This document shows positions 26,600-34,347 of a DNA stretch of 64,000 bases, in pieces. Under the pieces are notes generated by a model that searched no databases, was not told the origin of the DNA, and worked only from the letters and a program-made list of their open reading frames with translations. How positions within the stretch are numbered: position 1 is the stretch's first letter; each line of letters starts with the position of its first letter. The translations under genes were made by a program, and so were the position numbers. The stretch is from Noviherbaspirillum cavernae. Lineage in GTDB: Bacteria > Pseudomonadota > Gammaproteobacteria > Burkholderiales > Burkholderiaceae_D. The DNA lies in assembly GCF_003590875.1 (NCBI RefSeq), contig NZ_QYUN01000002.1, positions 1,426,001 to 1,490,000 of the forward strand, given 5' to 3'.

Positions 26600-27526
26600 T
26601 TGACTATTTTTTCAATTAGCCAACTTCGAATCTCTGTTATTGCTGCTGCCTGCGCAGCGACTCTGTTGACCGCCTGCGGTGGCGGCGGTGGCGGTACCGA
26701 TGCGCAAGCATCCACGTCTTCTTTCACGGCAGCGCCGGAAGCGTCGGCGAGCCAATCCACAACGGGGTCCTCGTCGGGCGCAACCGGCTCCGAATCGACC
26801 GGTCAGGCATCTACCGAAACTCCGGGCCCGTTCGGTCAGAACGCAGCCAACTACAAGCTGACCTTCAGTGACGAATTCGAAGGCGGCAGCCTCGATAGCA
26901 ACAAGTGGATCGACCACGAATGGTATGACCAGCAGCGTCCGATCAACTACGCGGTCGAAGGCGGTTCGTTGAAAATCTGGCCGCAGAAGGACGAGAACGG
27001 CAACTTCTTCAAGCGCGTGATCAACACCGACGGCAAGTACTACCAGACCTACGGCTACTTCGAGATGGAAGCGAAGCTGCCGCACGGCAAGGGCGTGTGG
27101 CCGGCATTCTGGCTCTACAACCATGACAAACCGGATCCGTTCCGTCCCGAGATCGACATCATGGAAGCGTATTCGGGCGGCGGTCCTGCCAGCGGCTGGT
27201 CCGATGCCAACCTGAAGCCGACGGCGTTCGCCGCCACCATCTGGAAGGGCAATCCCGGCGACATGGCCGGCCACAAGATGCTGCAAGACCTGGGTGACCT
27301 GTCGGCCGGTTATCACAAGTACGCGATGAAGTGGGAGCCGAACAAGCAGACCTTCTACTTCGACGGCAAGGAAATCTATTCCACCACCGTCGCCATGCCG
27401 GATCGCATGTACATCCTGGTCGACATCCTGTTCGGCAGCGCCAGCGGCCAGCCGGACAACACGACGCCGACCGGCAAGAGCAATTCGTTCGACGTGAAAT
27501 ACGTGCGCGCCTGGCAGTTCAAGTAA
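26600..27526 (+). CDS. Lipoprotein GH16-family glycanase (copy 1)
   Basis: A 308-aa secreted, lipid-anchored endo-glycanase of glycoside hydrolase family 16 (beta-1,3/1,4-glucanase or EPS depolymerase type). A TTG start is proposed because AAAGGAAAA lies just upstream and it directly opens the lipoprotein signal ending LLTAC (Cys26); the ATG-like start at 26534 adds a hydrophilic lead. A Ser/Thr-rich linker precedes the catalytic domain (about residues 75-308). The GH16 active site PEIDIMEAY has Glu184, Asp186 and Glu189. It is the first of three tandem paralogs in the polysaccharide locus and ends at a strong terminator. Confidence 0.88.
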   Translation: MTIFSISQLRISVIAAACAATLLTACGGGGGGTDAQASTSSFTAAPEASASQSTTGSSSGATGSESTGQASTETPGPFGQNAANYKLTFSDEFEGGSLDSNKWIDHEWYDQQRPINYAVEGGSLKIWPQKDENGNFFKRVINTDGKYYQTYGYFEMEAKLPHGKGVWPAFWLYNHDKPDPFRPEIDIMEAYSGGGPASGWSDANLKPTAFAATIWKGNPGDMAGHKMLQDLGDLSAGYHKYAMKWEPNKQTFYFDGKEIYSTTVAMPDRMYILVDILFGSASGQPDNTTPTGKSNSFDVKYVRAWQFK

Positions 27527-27558
27527 TTGCACGCACGATAGGTAGTAAAAAAGAAGAG

Positions 27559-27586
27559 GCCGGCATGGCGACATGCCGGCTTTTTT
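27559..27586 (+). terminator. Intrinsic terminator after GH16 copy 1
   Basis: A 9-bp perfect stem GCCGGCATG/CATGCCGGC closes a GCGA tetraloop and is followed by TTTTTTC. Nearly the same hairpin follows GH16 copy 3, and a variant follows copy 2. Confidence 0.92.
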
Positions 27587-27660
27587 CTTTCCTGTCGCCG
27601 AAAAATCATTCTTGCTCTTGTGAATTATCAATCAGCGCCGCGTGGAAAAATTATCTGATC

Positions 27661-27821
27661 TAGTGTCCTGAGTTTGAAATTCGTTGCAAATAAAAGTGAT
27701 GAAATCGCGACGAGACAAGGAAAAAAGCGCAGCAAGGCCGAGACCTTGCGAGCATTTTTGACGCGGTATCGGTGTGATTCTCGTCATCTTTTATGCAGCG
27801 AATTTCGAATTCAGGACACTA
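27661..27821 (+). mobile_element. 161-bp MITE, copy A
   Basis: A non-coding element bounded by TA and imperfect terminal inverted repeats (TAGTGTCCTGAGTTTGAAAT versus TAGTGTCCTGAATTCGAAAT on the opposite end). A second copy of exactly the same length lies inverted at 46,878-47,038, with about five or six differences. The flanking TA dinucleotides suggest TA target duplication as in IS630/mariner elements. It ends 26 bp before the start of GH16 copy 2. Confidence 0.85.
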
Positions 27822-27847
27822 ACTACGTGATTTTTCAGTCTGGTTCC

Positions 27848-28705
27848 ATGCCCTCATTCAACTGTTTGCGATCGATTGCGCCGCTCGCTGTTTTCTTCCT
27901 CACGACAAGCGCGAGTGCCGCCGATGCCGACACCATGGTGACAACCTCGCCAAAGTCCGCCGCGCCGCCTTCGGGGCGCGCAGCCGGCAAGACTGCAGTC
28001 GGACCCTACGGCCAGAATACGGCGAAGTACCGTCTGACGTTTTCGGAAGAATTCGACGGCGATCGGCTCGATACACGCATCTGGAACGATCGCGAATGGT
28101 ATGACCCGTCGTTTCCGACGATCAATTACGCGGTCGAAGGCGGTTCACTGAAGATATGGCCGCAACGGGATGCGAATGGCAACTTCTTCAAGCGCGTCAT
28201 CAACACCGACGAAAAGTTTTATCAACAGTACGGTTACTTCGAGATGGAGGCCAGGCTGCCGTACGGCAAAGGTGTGTGGCCCGCATTCTGGTTGTACAAC
28301 CACGATCACAAGGAGCACTTCCGTCCCGAAATCGACATCATGGAAGCCTATCCCGGCGGCGGGCCCGGCAGTGGCTGGTCCGGTGCGAATCTGCGCCCGA
28401 CCGCCTATGCGATCACCATCTGGAGCGGCGAACCCGAAGTGCAGGGCGGTTACAAGATGCTGGAAGACATGGGTGACCTGTCGGCGAAATTTCACAAATA
28501 TGCAGTGAAGTGGGAGCCGCACAAGCAGACGTTTTATTTCGATGGCAAGGAAGTCTATTCCGCAAAAGTGAGCATGCCGGACCGCATGTACCTCCTGCTC
28601 GATATCCTGTTCGGCAGCGCCAGCGGCGAACCGGACGACACCACGCCGACGGGAAAAGGCAATGCGTTCGAGATCAGATATGTGAGGGCGTGGCAGTTTA
28701 GATAA
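27848..28705 (+). CDS. Secreted GH16-family glycanase (copy 2)
   Basis: A 285-aa GH16 enzyme with an ordinary signal peptide (hydrophobic LAVFFLTT, likely cut after ASA near residue 26) rather than a lipobox, so it should be soluble in the periplasm or medium. The active site PEIDIMEAY has Glu161, Asp163 and Glu166. It lacks the long linker of its two paralogs and is more divergent (for example REWYDPSFPTINYA where they have EWYDQQRPINYA). The ATG at 27848 was chosen; the longer frame would translate the MITE. Ribosome-site signal is weak. Its promoter region is occupied by the MITE. Confidence 0.87.
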   Translation: MPSFNCLRSIAPLAVFFLTTSASAADADTMVTTSPKSAAPPSGRAAGKTAVGPYGQNTAKYRLTFSEEFDGDRLDTRIWNDREWYDPSFPTINYAVEGGSLKIWPQRDANGNFFKRVINTDEKFYQQYGYFEMEARLPYGKGVWPAFWLYNHDHKEHFRPEIDIMEAYPGGGPGSGWSGANLRPTAYAITIWSGEPEVQGGYKMLEDMGDLSAKFHKYAVKWEPHKQTFYFDGKEVYSAKVSMPDRMYLLLDILFGSASGEPDDTTPTGKGNAFEIRYVRAWQFR

Positions 28706-28737
28706 GCGCTTCTCGACAGCTACTCCTCACCTTCATG

Positions 28738-28770
28738 AAGGCCGGCATGCATCACATGCCGGCCTTTTTT
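28738..28770 (+). terminator. Intrinsic terminator after GH16 copy 2
   Basis: A 12-bp perfect stem AAGGCCGGCATG/CATGCCGGCCTT with a 5-base loop runs into TTTTTT. It shares its core with the terminators of the other two GH16 genes. Confidence 0.92.
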
Positions 28771-29086
28771 CATGTGCGTGAAGAAAAATTTCTTCTTCTT
28801 TCTTCTGTTGCGTATTCACATCACCTCACACCGCTCAATCGCCGTTTTCTGAAGGAACTGTTTTTCAATCGGCATCTTTCCTTGATGAGTGGTCAACAAA
28901 TTCCCTTCAAACAGTAACAAGCAGGCAATTTTTTCGTTTGCATTCTTCCATTGCCGCTAGCACACGATCAAGCAAATTTCCAGATAAAAAGATTTGTTGC
29001 GGGAACTATTTCTCGATGGAAAAGCTCTGAGTGAGCTCTTGCTCTTGAGCATCATCAAGCGCTTCCAATTGAAAAAGGGGAATTTT
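28771..29086. other. Leader region before third GH16 gene
   Basis: About 315 AT-rich bp with no coding signal. From about 28,998 to 29,086 it resembles the leader of GH16 copy 1: GGAACTATTTCTCGATGGAAAAGCTCTGA-type sequence in the same position, then a purine-rich ribosome site before a TTG. It probably carries the promoter. Confidence 0.5.
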
Positions 29087-30091
29087 TTGTCTAACTCAAC
29101 ATTCAATCGATTTTATGTATCGGCATTGGCAAGCGCTTGTGCAGCTGTCTTGCTGGCCGCCTGCGGCGGTGGTGGCAGTTCTTCCAGCGATTCCGTTCAG
29201 GCGGGCGAGTCGACCGTTGTGGACGGCGGCACCAACGACGGAACCAGTACTACGCCGAGCCCTACGCCGGGCAATCCTGAGTCGCCTTCGCCTTCGCCTT
29301 CGCCTTCGCCGGCACCGAGTCCGTCTCCTGCACCGTCCCCGACGCCTGCTCCGACACCGGCTCCTGCGCCTTCTCCAGCAGGAATCCCGGGCCCGTTCGG
29401 TCAGAACGAAGCCAACTACAAGCTGACCTTCAATGACGAATTCGAAGGCAACAGCCTGGATACCGGCAAGTGGATCGACCGCGAATGGTATGACCAGCAG
29501 CGTCCGATCAATTACGCAGTCGAAGGCGGTTCGTTGAAAATCTGGCCGCAAAAGGATGCCAATGGCAACTTCTTCAAGCGCGTCATCAACACCGACGGCA
29601 AGTACTACCAGACCTACGGCTATTTCGAGATGGAAGCGAAGCTGCCGCACGGCAAGGGCGTATGGCCGGCATTCTGGCTCTACAACCATGACCACGCGGA
29701 TCCGTTCCGTCCCGAGATCGACATCATGGAAGCGTATTCGGGCGGCGGTCCTGCCAGCGGCTGGTCGGACGCCAACCTGAAGCCGACGGCATTCGCCGCC
29801 ACCATCTGGAAGGGCAACCCCGGCGACATGGCCGGCCACAAGATGCTGGAAAATCTGGGCGACCTGTCGGCCGGTTATCACAAGTACGCGATGAAGTGGG
29901 AGCCGAACAGGCAGACCTTCTACTTCGACGGCAAGGAAATCTATTCGACCACCGTCTCCATGCCGGATCGCATGTACATCCTGGTCGACATTCTGTTCGG
30001 CAGCGCCAGCGGCCAGCCGGACAACACCACGCCGACCGGCAAGAGCAATTCGTTCGACGTGAAATACGTGCGCGCCTGGCAGTTCAAGTAA
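29087..30091 (+). CDS. Lipoprotein GH16-family glycanase (copy 3)
   Basis: A 334-aa lipid-anchored GH16 enzyme. A TTG start is proposed, after AAAAAGGGG, giving a lipoprotein signal ending LLAAC (Cys26). A long Pro/Ser/Ala linker (about residues 58-100, PSPSPSPAPSPSPAP-type) tethers the catalytic domain, which begins at GPFGQNEANYKL. Active site PEIDIMEAY has Glu210, Asp212 and Glu215. The catalytic domain is almost the same as copy 1, showing a recent duplication; linkers differ completely. The likely role is cutting or trimming the exopolysaccharide made by this locus; the bond cut is not known. Confidence 0.88.
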   Translation: MSNSTFNRFYVSALASACAAVLLAACGGGGSSSSDSVQAGESTVVDGGTNDGTSTTPSPTPGNPESPSPSPSPSPAPSPSPAPSPTPAPTPAPAPSPAGIPGPFGQNEANYKLTFNDEFEGNSLDTGKWIDREWYDQQRPINYAVEGGSLKIWPQKDANGNFFKRVINTDGKYYQTYGYFEMEAKLPHGKGVWPAFWLYNHDHADPFRPEIDIMEAYSGGGPASGWSDANLKPTAFAATIWKGNPGDMAGHKMLENLGDLSAGYHKYAMKWEPNRQTFYFDGKEIYSTTVSMPDRMYILVDILFGSASGQPDNTTPTGKSNSFDVKYVRAWQFK

Positions 30092-30120
30092 TTGCGCACG
30101 CTGCAGTAATGAAAGAAGAG

Positions 30121-30148
30121 GCCGGCATGGCGACATGTCGGCTTTTTT
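30121..30148 (+). terminator. Intrinsic terminator after GH16 copy 3
   Basis: Stem GCCGGCATG/CATGTCGGC (one G-T pair) with GCGA loop and TTTTTT. It is a one-base variant of the copy 1 terminator at an equivalent distance from the stop codon. Confidence 0.9.
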
Positions 30149-30239
30149 CTTTTTGGCGCGCGACTATGTGCATTCGCAAAACGCCTGCGCCGGCATTCTC
30201 TACACTGGGCGCATTTGCAGCAGCATGCGTGGCCAGACA

Positions 30240-31370
30240 ATGCCGAGAATCACACTCGTTTCAAACACGCCGCCTCCCTATCGCGTTCCCGTTTTTCAAC
30301 GACTATGTCGGATGCCCGGTGTGGATTTTCACGTTATTTTCTGCTCCGAGCGGGAGCCGAACCGGCTATGGGATCTGCCGCCGTTCGACTTTCCGCATAC
30401 CTTCCTGCGCGAACGTTTCGTGACGGTCCGCGGCCGCTATATTCACCACAACCCGGACGTCATTTCTCATTTGAAACGGCTTGCGCCCGATGTGGTGGTG
30501 ACCGATGGATTCAATCCAACGCATCTCTATGCTTTCGCTTATGCCGTGATGAAAAATCGGGCGCACGCTGTCATGACCGACGGCACCGATGTCTCCGAAC
30601 AATCACTGAGCAGGGTACACAAGGGCGTGCGCCGCATCGTGTATGCGCGATCGCACGCTTTCATCGCGGCGAGCCAGGGCGGCGTGCGGCTGTATGAAAG
30701 CTACGGCATTCCGGCGGAGCGCTGTTTCATGTCCTGCCTGTGCATCGATAACGGCGCCTATGCAGCGCCGCTGCCGACGGCGCAGCAGGATCGGCCATTC
30801 GATTTCATCTTTTCCGGACGCATCGAGGCTGTGAAGAATCCCCTGTTCGCACTGGAGGTGGCAGCGGAAACCGCGCGCCGGATCAAGCGCAAAACGAGCA
30901 TCCTGTTTGCCGGATCGGGCAGCATGGAAGGCGACGTGAGGGCCGTTGCATCGCGCCAGTCGCATCTGGTCGATACGCATCTGCACGGGCACGCGGCGCA
31001 GGGGCAGCTGCCGGCACTGTACGGGTCTGCGCGGCTGTTTCTGTTCCCGACCTTGTGGGACCCGTGGGGCGTGGTCGCCAATGAAGCATGCGCAGCCGGT
31101 CTGCCGGTCATCACCACGCCGGCGGCTGGCGTCGCCGGGGAGCTGGTGCGGGACAGCGAGAACGGATTCGTCTGCACTCCCGACGTGAAGACATGGGCGC
31201 AGCGCGCAGCGATGCTATTGACGCAGGATCATGTCTGGCGCGGCTTTTCGCGGCGCAGTCTTGCCCTGGTTGACGATTACAGCTACGACAAGGCGGCAGA
31301 GGGGCTGATGGCGGCATGCCGCGCTTGTCTTTCGGACGATGTGCGGAGCGGTAAAAGGAACCTGATTTGA
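30240..31370 (+). CDS. Glycosyltransferase family 4 protein
   Basis: A 376-aa retaining GT-B glycosyltransferase, cytoplasmic, adding a sugar to the lipid-linked repeat unit. The N-terminal acceptor-side domain opens PRITLVSNTPPPYRVPVF. The C-terminal domain has FIFSGRIEAVKNPLFAL, then the nucleotide-sugar site PTLWDPWGVVANEACAAGLPVI with the family Glu. The ATG at 30240 matches its paralog at 34,348-35,490 on the opposite arm, which has the same opening NHPPPFRIPV. The two are alike over their full length. Donor and linkage are unknown. Confidence 0.87.
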   Translation: MPRITLVSNTPPPYRVPVFQRLCRMPGVDFHVIFCSEREPNRLWDLPPFDFPHTFLRERFVTVRGRYIHHNPDVISHLKRLAPDVVVTDGFNPTHLYAFAYAVMKNRAHAVMTDGTDVSEQSLSRVHKGVRRIVYARSHAFIAASQGGVRLYESYGIPAERCFMSCLCIDNGAYAAPLPTAQQDRPFDFIFSGRIEAVKNPLFALEVAAETARRIKRKTSILFAGSGSMEGDVRAVASRQSHLVDTHLHGHAAQGQLPALYGSARLFLFPTLWDPWGVVANEACAAGLPVITTPAAGVAGELVRDSENGFVCTPDVKTWAQRAAMLLTQDHVWRGFSRRSLALVDDYSYDKAAEGLMAACRACLSDDVRSGKRNLI

Positions 31371-31676
31371 TTCCGTGCCAATCTTCATTCGCTGTTCTTT
31401 GATGCGACTTTGATGCGATTCATGTCGCGGAACCGATTGCGCAGCCAGTCGTCTGGTAAACATGAGCACGCCGTTTGTTCTGCAAATGTTTCGCGCATGA
31501 CGGACATGGTCTCTACATATAAACAAGAGCGTCTGACAAACTGATTCTGCGGGTGCTGTGCCGCCTTGCCGTGCAAGACAGTACGGGCAGGGCGAGGGCG
31601 GCGCGTCTGCCTGGAACCGCCTCGCTGCATGTTGTCAAACGTTGAAAGTGCCGGACGGAACACGACGGAGTTGGCA
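31371..31676. other. Intergenic region between GT4 and deacetylase
   Basis: About 305 bp. An 11-base tandem repeat (CTTTGATGCGA twice) lies at about 31,397-31,418. No hairpin terminator, promoter or small gene can be supported. Confidence 0.4.
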
Positions 31677-32405
31677 ATGGGTCTGATGTTTACTTTCTCT
31701 ACGGACGACGGTCATCCATCGGACATGAAGATGGCCGAGTTGTTGAGCAAGCACGGTTTGAACGGCACCTTCTACATTCCGATCCGGAATTGCGAGGGGC
31801 ATGCCGTTCTGTCGCCCTCGCAAATCGAAGAGATCGGACGCCAGTTTGAAATCGGCTCGCACACGTACGACCATTGCTATTTGCAGCATGTCGATATCTG
31901 GGATGCATACTATCAGATCGCCGAAGGAAAAAAGCAGCTGGAAAACCTGCTGGGCAAGGAAGTGGCCGGATTCTGCTATCCGGGCGGAAAATATCGGCAA
32001 CGCGATATCGACCTCGTGAAGGCTTGCGGATTCAAGTATGCAAGAACGACGATGAACCTGCGTTTCGATATCGGCGACAAGTTGTTTGAAATCCCGACGA
32101 CGGTCCAGTTCTATCCACATGACCGCTCGGTGTATTTCCGCAATTTTGCCGAGGCCGGCAGCTGGCTCGGCAGGCATGACGGCCTGCGTCTTGCACTGAT
32201 GCACGATGACTGGATCGAGCGGCTGTTCGCACTATTCGAGTACGCATGCGTGCACGGCGATCTGTTCCATCTGTGGGGGCATTCGAGGGAGATCGACGAG
32301 CTCGATGCATGGCGCGCGCTCGATGAATTCTTCGCGCATGTCGCGAGCAAGGTGGCGCAGCAGAATCGTGTCAACAACGCGCAGGCGGCGCACGTCATTT
32401 ATTGA
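31677..32405 (+). CDS. Polysaccharide deacetylase family protein
   Basis: A 242-aa CE4-like enzyme, the second deacetylase of the locus. The ATG follows ACGGAG. The catalytic/metal motif is FSTDDGH near residues 6-12, HTYDH (about 61-65) holds two metal-binding His, and CYPGGKY near 100 is the substrate-groove motif. DWIERL and HLWGHSREID near the C-terminus supply the last His. There is no signal peptide. It is compact and unlike the first deacetylase, so probably a different substrate. Its last 11 bases overlap the convergent wecG-like gene. Confidence 0.85.
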   Translation: MGLMFTFSTDDGHPSDMKMAELLSKHGLNGTFYIPIRNCEGHAVLSPSQIEEIGRQFEIGSHTYDHCYLQHVDIWDAYYQIAEGKKQLENLLGKEVAGFCYPGGKYRQRDIDLVKACGFKYARTTMNLRFDIGDKLFEIPTTVQFYPHDRSVYFRNFAEAGSWLGRHDGLRLALMHDDWIERLFALFEYACVHGDLFHLWGHSREIDELDAWRALDEFFAHVASKVAQQNRVNNAQAAHVIY

Positions 32406-33201
32406 ATACTTCCTTCCGCAACACGTCCAGCAGCTGGCGCATGAAACCCAGGATGAACAAGGTGTTGGTCACCATGTAGCGCCGGAACAGACGGCGCGGC
32501 TCGGAGCCGAGCCGGTACAGCCACTCCAGTCCGTTGTTCTGCCACCAAAGCGGCGCCCGCTTCACGGTGCCGGAGTGATAATCGAATGCCGCGCCGACGC
32601 CGATCATCACGGCATTGATGCGGCCGCGATGCTCCGCCATCCACTTTTCCTGCTTCGGGCATCCAAGGCCGACGAACACGACGTGCGCGCCGGAGTCGTT
32701 GATCGTCTTCACGATCGCTTCGTCCTCCTGCATCGACAGCGGGCGGAACGGCGGCGCATGGCGGCCTCCGACCTGCAGCCGGGGAAACTGTCTGGCAAGG
32801 ACCTTGTCCAGTTTCTCCAGCGTTGCATCGGTGCTGCCATAGAAGAAAACGGTCTGTCCTGCGCGCTCTGCCTCCGCGAGATATTTCCACATCAGATCCG
32901 GGCCGTTGATTCTTTCCTGCGCCGGGAATCCCAGCCGCCGCAGGGCCCATGCGATCGGCGCGCCATCCGGTGTGGCCATGTCGGCATTGTTCACGGCGAT
33001 CTTGAATTCGATATCGCTGGTCGTCGTCACCACCGAGTGCACATTGCAGATGCAGACATAGCGCGACTCGTGCGCTGCACCCCAGCGCATGATCCGGCCT
33101 ATGGCATCGTCCCACGTCACGGCATCGATGAAGGCTTCCAGAATCGCCTTGCCCTTACGCGGCATGACGCTCTCGGTGTGGTGCTGCAATTGCGTCTTCA
33201 T
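32395..33201 (-). CDS. WecG/TagA/CpsF-family glycosyltransferase
   Basis: A 268-aa GT26-type transferase that adds a sugar (often a mannosaminuronate or similar) to a lipid-linked acceptor. Family motifs: ADMATPDGAPIAWALR near residue 75, FFYGSTDATLEKL near 120, VFVGLGCPKQEKWMAEH near 175 and GVGAAFDYHSGTVKRAP near 200. It ends the reverse arm and overlaps the upstream GT4 gene by 47 bp from this start, or by 11 bp if the ATG at 33165 is used; either is possible. It also overlaps the convergent deacetylase by 11 bp. Confidence 0.9.
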   Translation of the reverse strand: MKTQLQHHTESVMPRKGKAILEAFIDAVTWDDAIGRIMRWGAAHESRYVCICNVHSVVTTTSDIEFKIAVNNADMATPDGAPIAWALRRLGFPAQERINGPDLMWKYLAEAERAGQTVFFYGSTDATLEKLDKVLARQFPRLQVGGRHAPPFRPLSMQEDEAIVKTINDSGAHVVFVGLGCPKQEKWMAEHRGRINAVMIGVGAAFDYHSGTVKRAPLWWQNNGLEWLYRLGSEPRRLFRRYMVTNTLFILGFMRQLLDVLRKEVFNK

Positions 33202-34324
33202 ATATTTCCATCAGCATTTGATAGTTGCGTTCCGGCGTGTAGTGCGCCTCGTATTCTTCGCGCGCCGCTCGGCCCATTTTCAGCATTGCGTCGGGATGCG
33301 CTTGCGCCCATGCGATTTTTGCGGCGAGATCAGCGGCGTCGCCCGGGTTGAACAGCAGACCGGTAATGCCGTCGCGCACGATATCGATCAGTGCGCCCAG
33401 CCGGCTTGCAATCACGGGCAGTCCGCATGCATAGGCTTCGACAATCGTGCGCGGCGAATTTTCGTAGCAGATGCTCGGGACAAGCAGGAATTGCGCCTTG
33501 CGCATGCGTTGCATGATGTCGTCGAGCGCCATGTAGCCGAGATAGCGGTCGCCAAGGGTGTCTTCCATCAAGGCTTGCAGCGGGCCGCTGCCGATCACGT
33601 CGATGGCGGGCTGATCGAGCATGCGCACGGCGTTCGCCAGCACATCCAGTCCCTTTTCGGATGACAGGCGGCCGACGCACATGCCGCCGCTGCGGCCGTT
33701 CCATTCGGGCATGACGGCACTGGCGACGAAGTTGGGCTTGATGCGGAAGCGCTCTGCGGGCAATCCGCCCTCGATGTACTTGTCGCGGGCAAAACTGTTC
33801 AGCGCGATGTAGCGGGTGACCCGCTCTTCGTAGGTGCCGATCATGCGGTGCGTCGCGAGCATGCCGGTAATCACGGCCGACTGCATGGCGGACTCGCGAT
33901 AGCATTTGCGCGTGACGGATCGCCATGGCAGCTTGCCGACGCAGTCTTCGCAAATCTTTCCATCACGCAAAAAGATCGCCTGCGGGCACAGCAGGCGGAA
34001 GTTGTGCAGCGTCTGCACCACCGGTATGCGGCCGCGGGAGGCGGTCCAGTAGAGCGATGGCGAGATCAGCGGGAAGGTGTTGTGAGCATGAATGACATCC
34101 GGCTGAAAGGACTTGCAGACATCCGCGACTTCGCCTGCGGCGCGGCTCGACCAGATCGTCGACACGGCGGCGACTGCGCGCGACATGTGATTCAACGCAT
34201 CGTTGTGCTGCCGGTACACCATGACATCGTGACCATGCTCGCGCAGCAGTGCAATCTCGGCATCGACGACGGCGTCTTCTCCGCCCCGGTGCTGATAGGT
34301 ATTGTGTGCGACGAGTATTTTCAT
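33155..34324 (-). CDS. Glycosyltransferase family 4 protein
   Basis: A 389-aa GT-B glycosyltransferase with the GT4 layout. The N-terminus MKILVAHNTYQHRGGEDAV is followed by HAHNTFPLISPSLYW near 95-110. The donor domain has CVGRLSSEKGLDVL and SICYENSPRTIVEAYACGLPVIA. A Cys-rich segment, CPQAIFLRDGKICEDC, is common in this subgroup. The ATG at 34324 was chosen over a longer frame that overlaps the upstream gene; there is no clear Shine-Dalgarno. It is part of the reverse polysaccharide arm. Confidence 0.88.
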   Translation of the reverse strand: MKILVAHNTYQHRGGEDAVVDAEIALLREHGHDVMVYRQHNDALNHMSRAVAAVSTIWSSRAAGEVADVCKSFQPDVIHAHNTFPLISPSLYWTASRGRIPVVQTLHNFRLLCPQAIFLRDGKICEDCVGKLPWRSVTRKCYRESAMQSAVITGMLATHRMIGTYEERVTRYIALNSFARDKYIEGGLPAERFRIKPNFVASAVMPEWNGRSGGMCVGRLSSEKGLDVLANAVRMLDQPAIDVIGSGPLQALMEDTLGDRYLGYMALDDIMQRMRKAQFLLVPSICYENSPRTIVEAYACGLPVIASRLGALIDIVRDGITGLLFNPGDAADLAAKIAWAQAHPDAMLKMGRAAREEYEAHYTPERNYQMLMEIYEDAIAAPHRERHAA

Positions 34325-34347
34325 GGCATGGCTGGCATCGATATCGT

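Noticed and set aside
27674..27847. N-terminal extension of GH16 copy 2
   Set aside because: The added 58 codons lie mostly inside the MITE, and the signal peptide begins at 27848.
29280..29390. Tandem repeat as a possible CRISPR or mobile repeat
   Set aside because: It codes in frame for the Pro/Ser linker of GH16 copy 3 and has no spacer structure.
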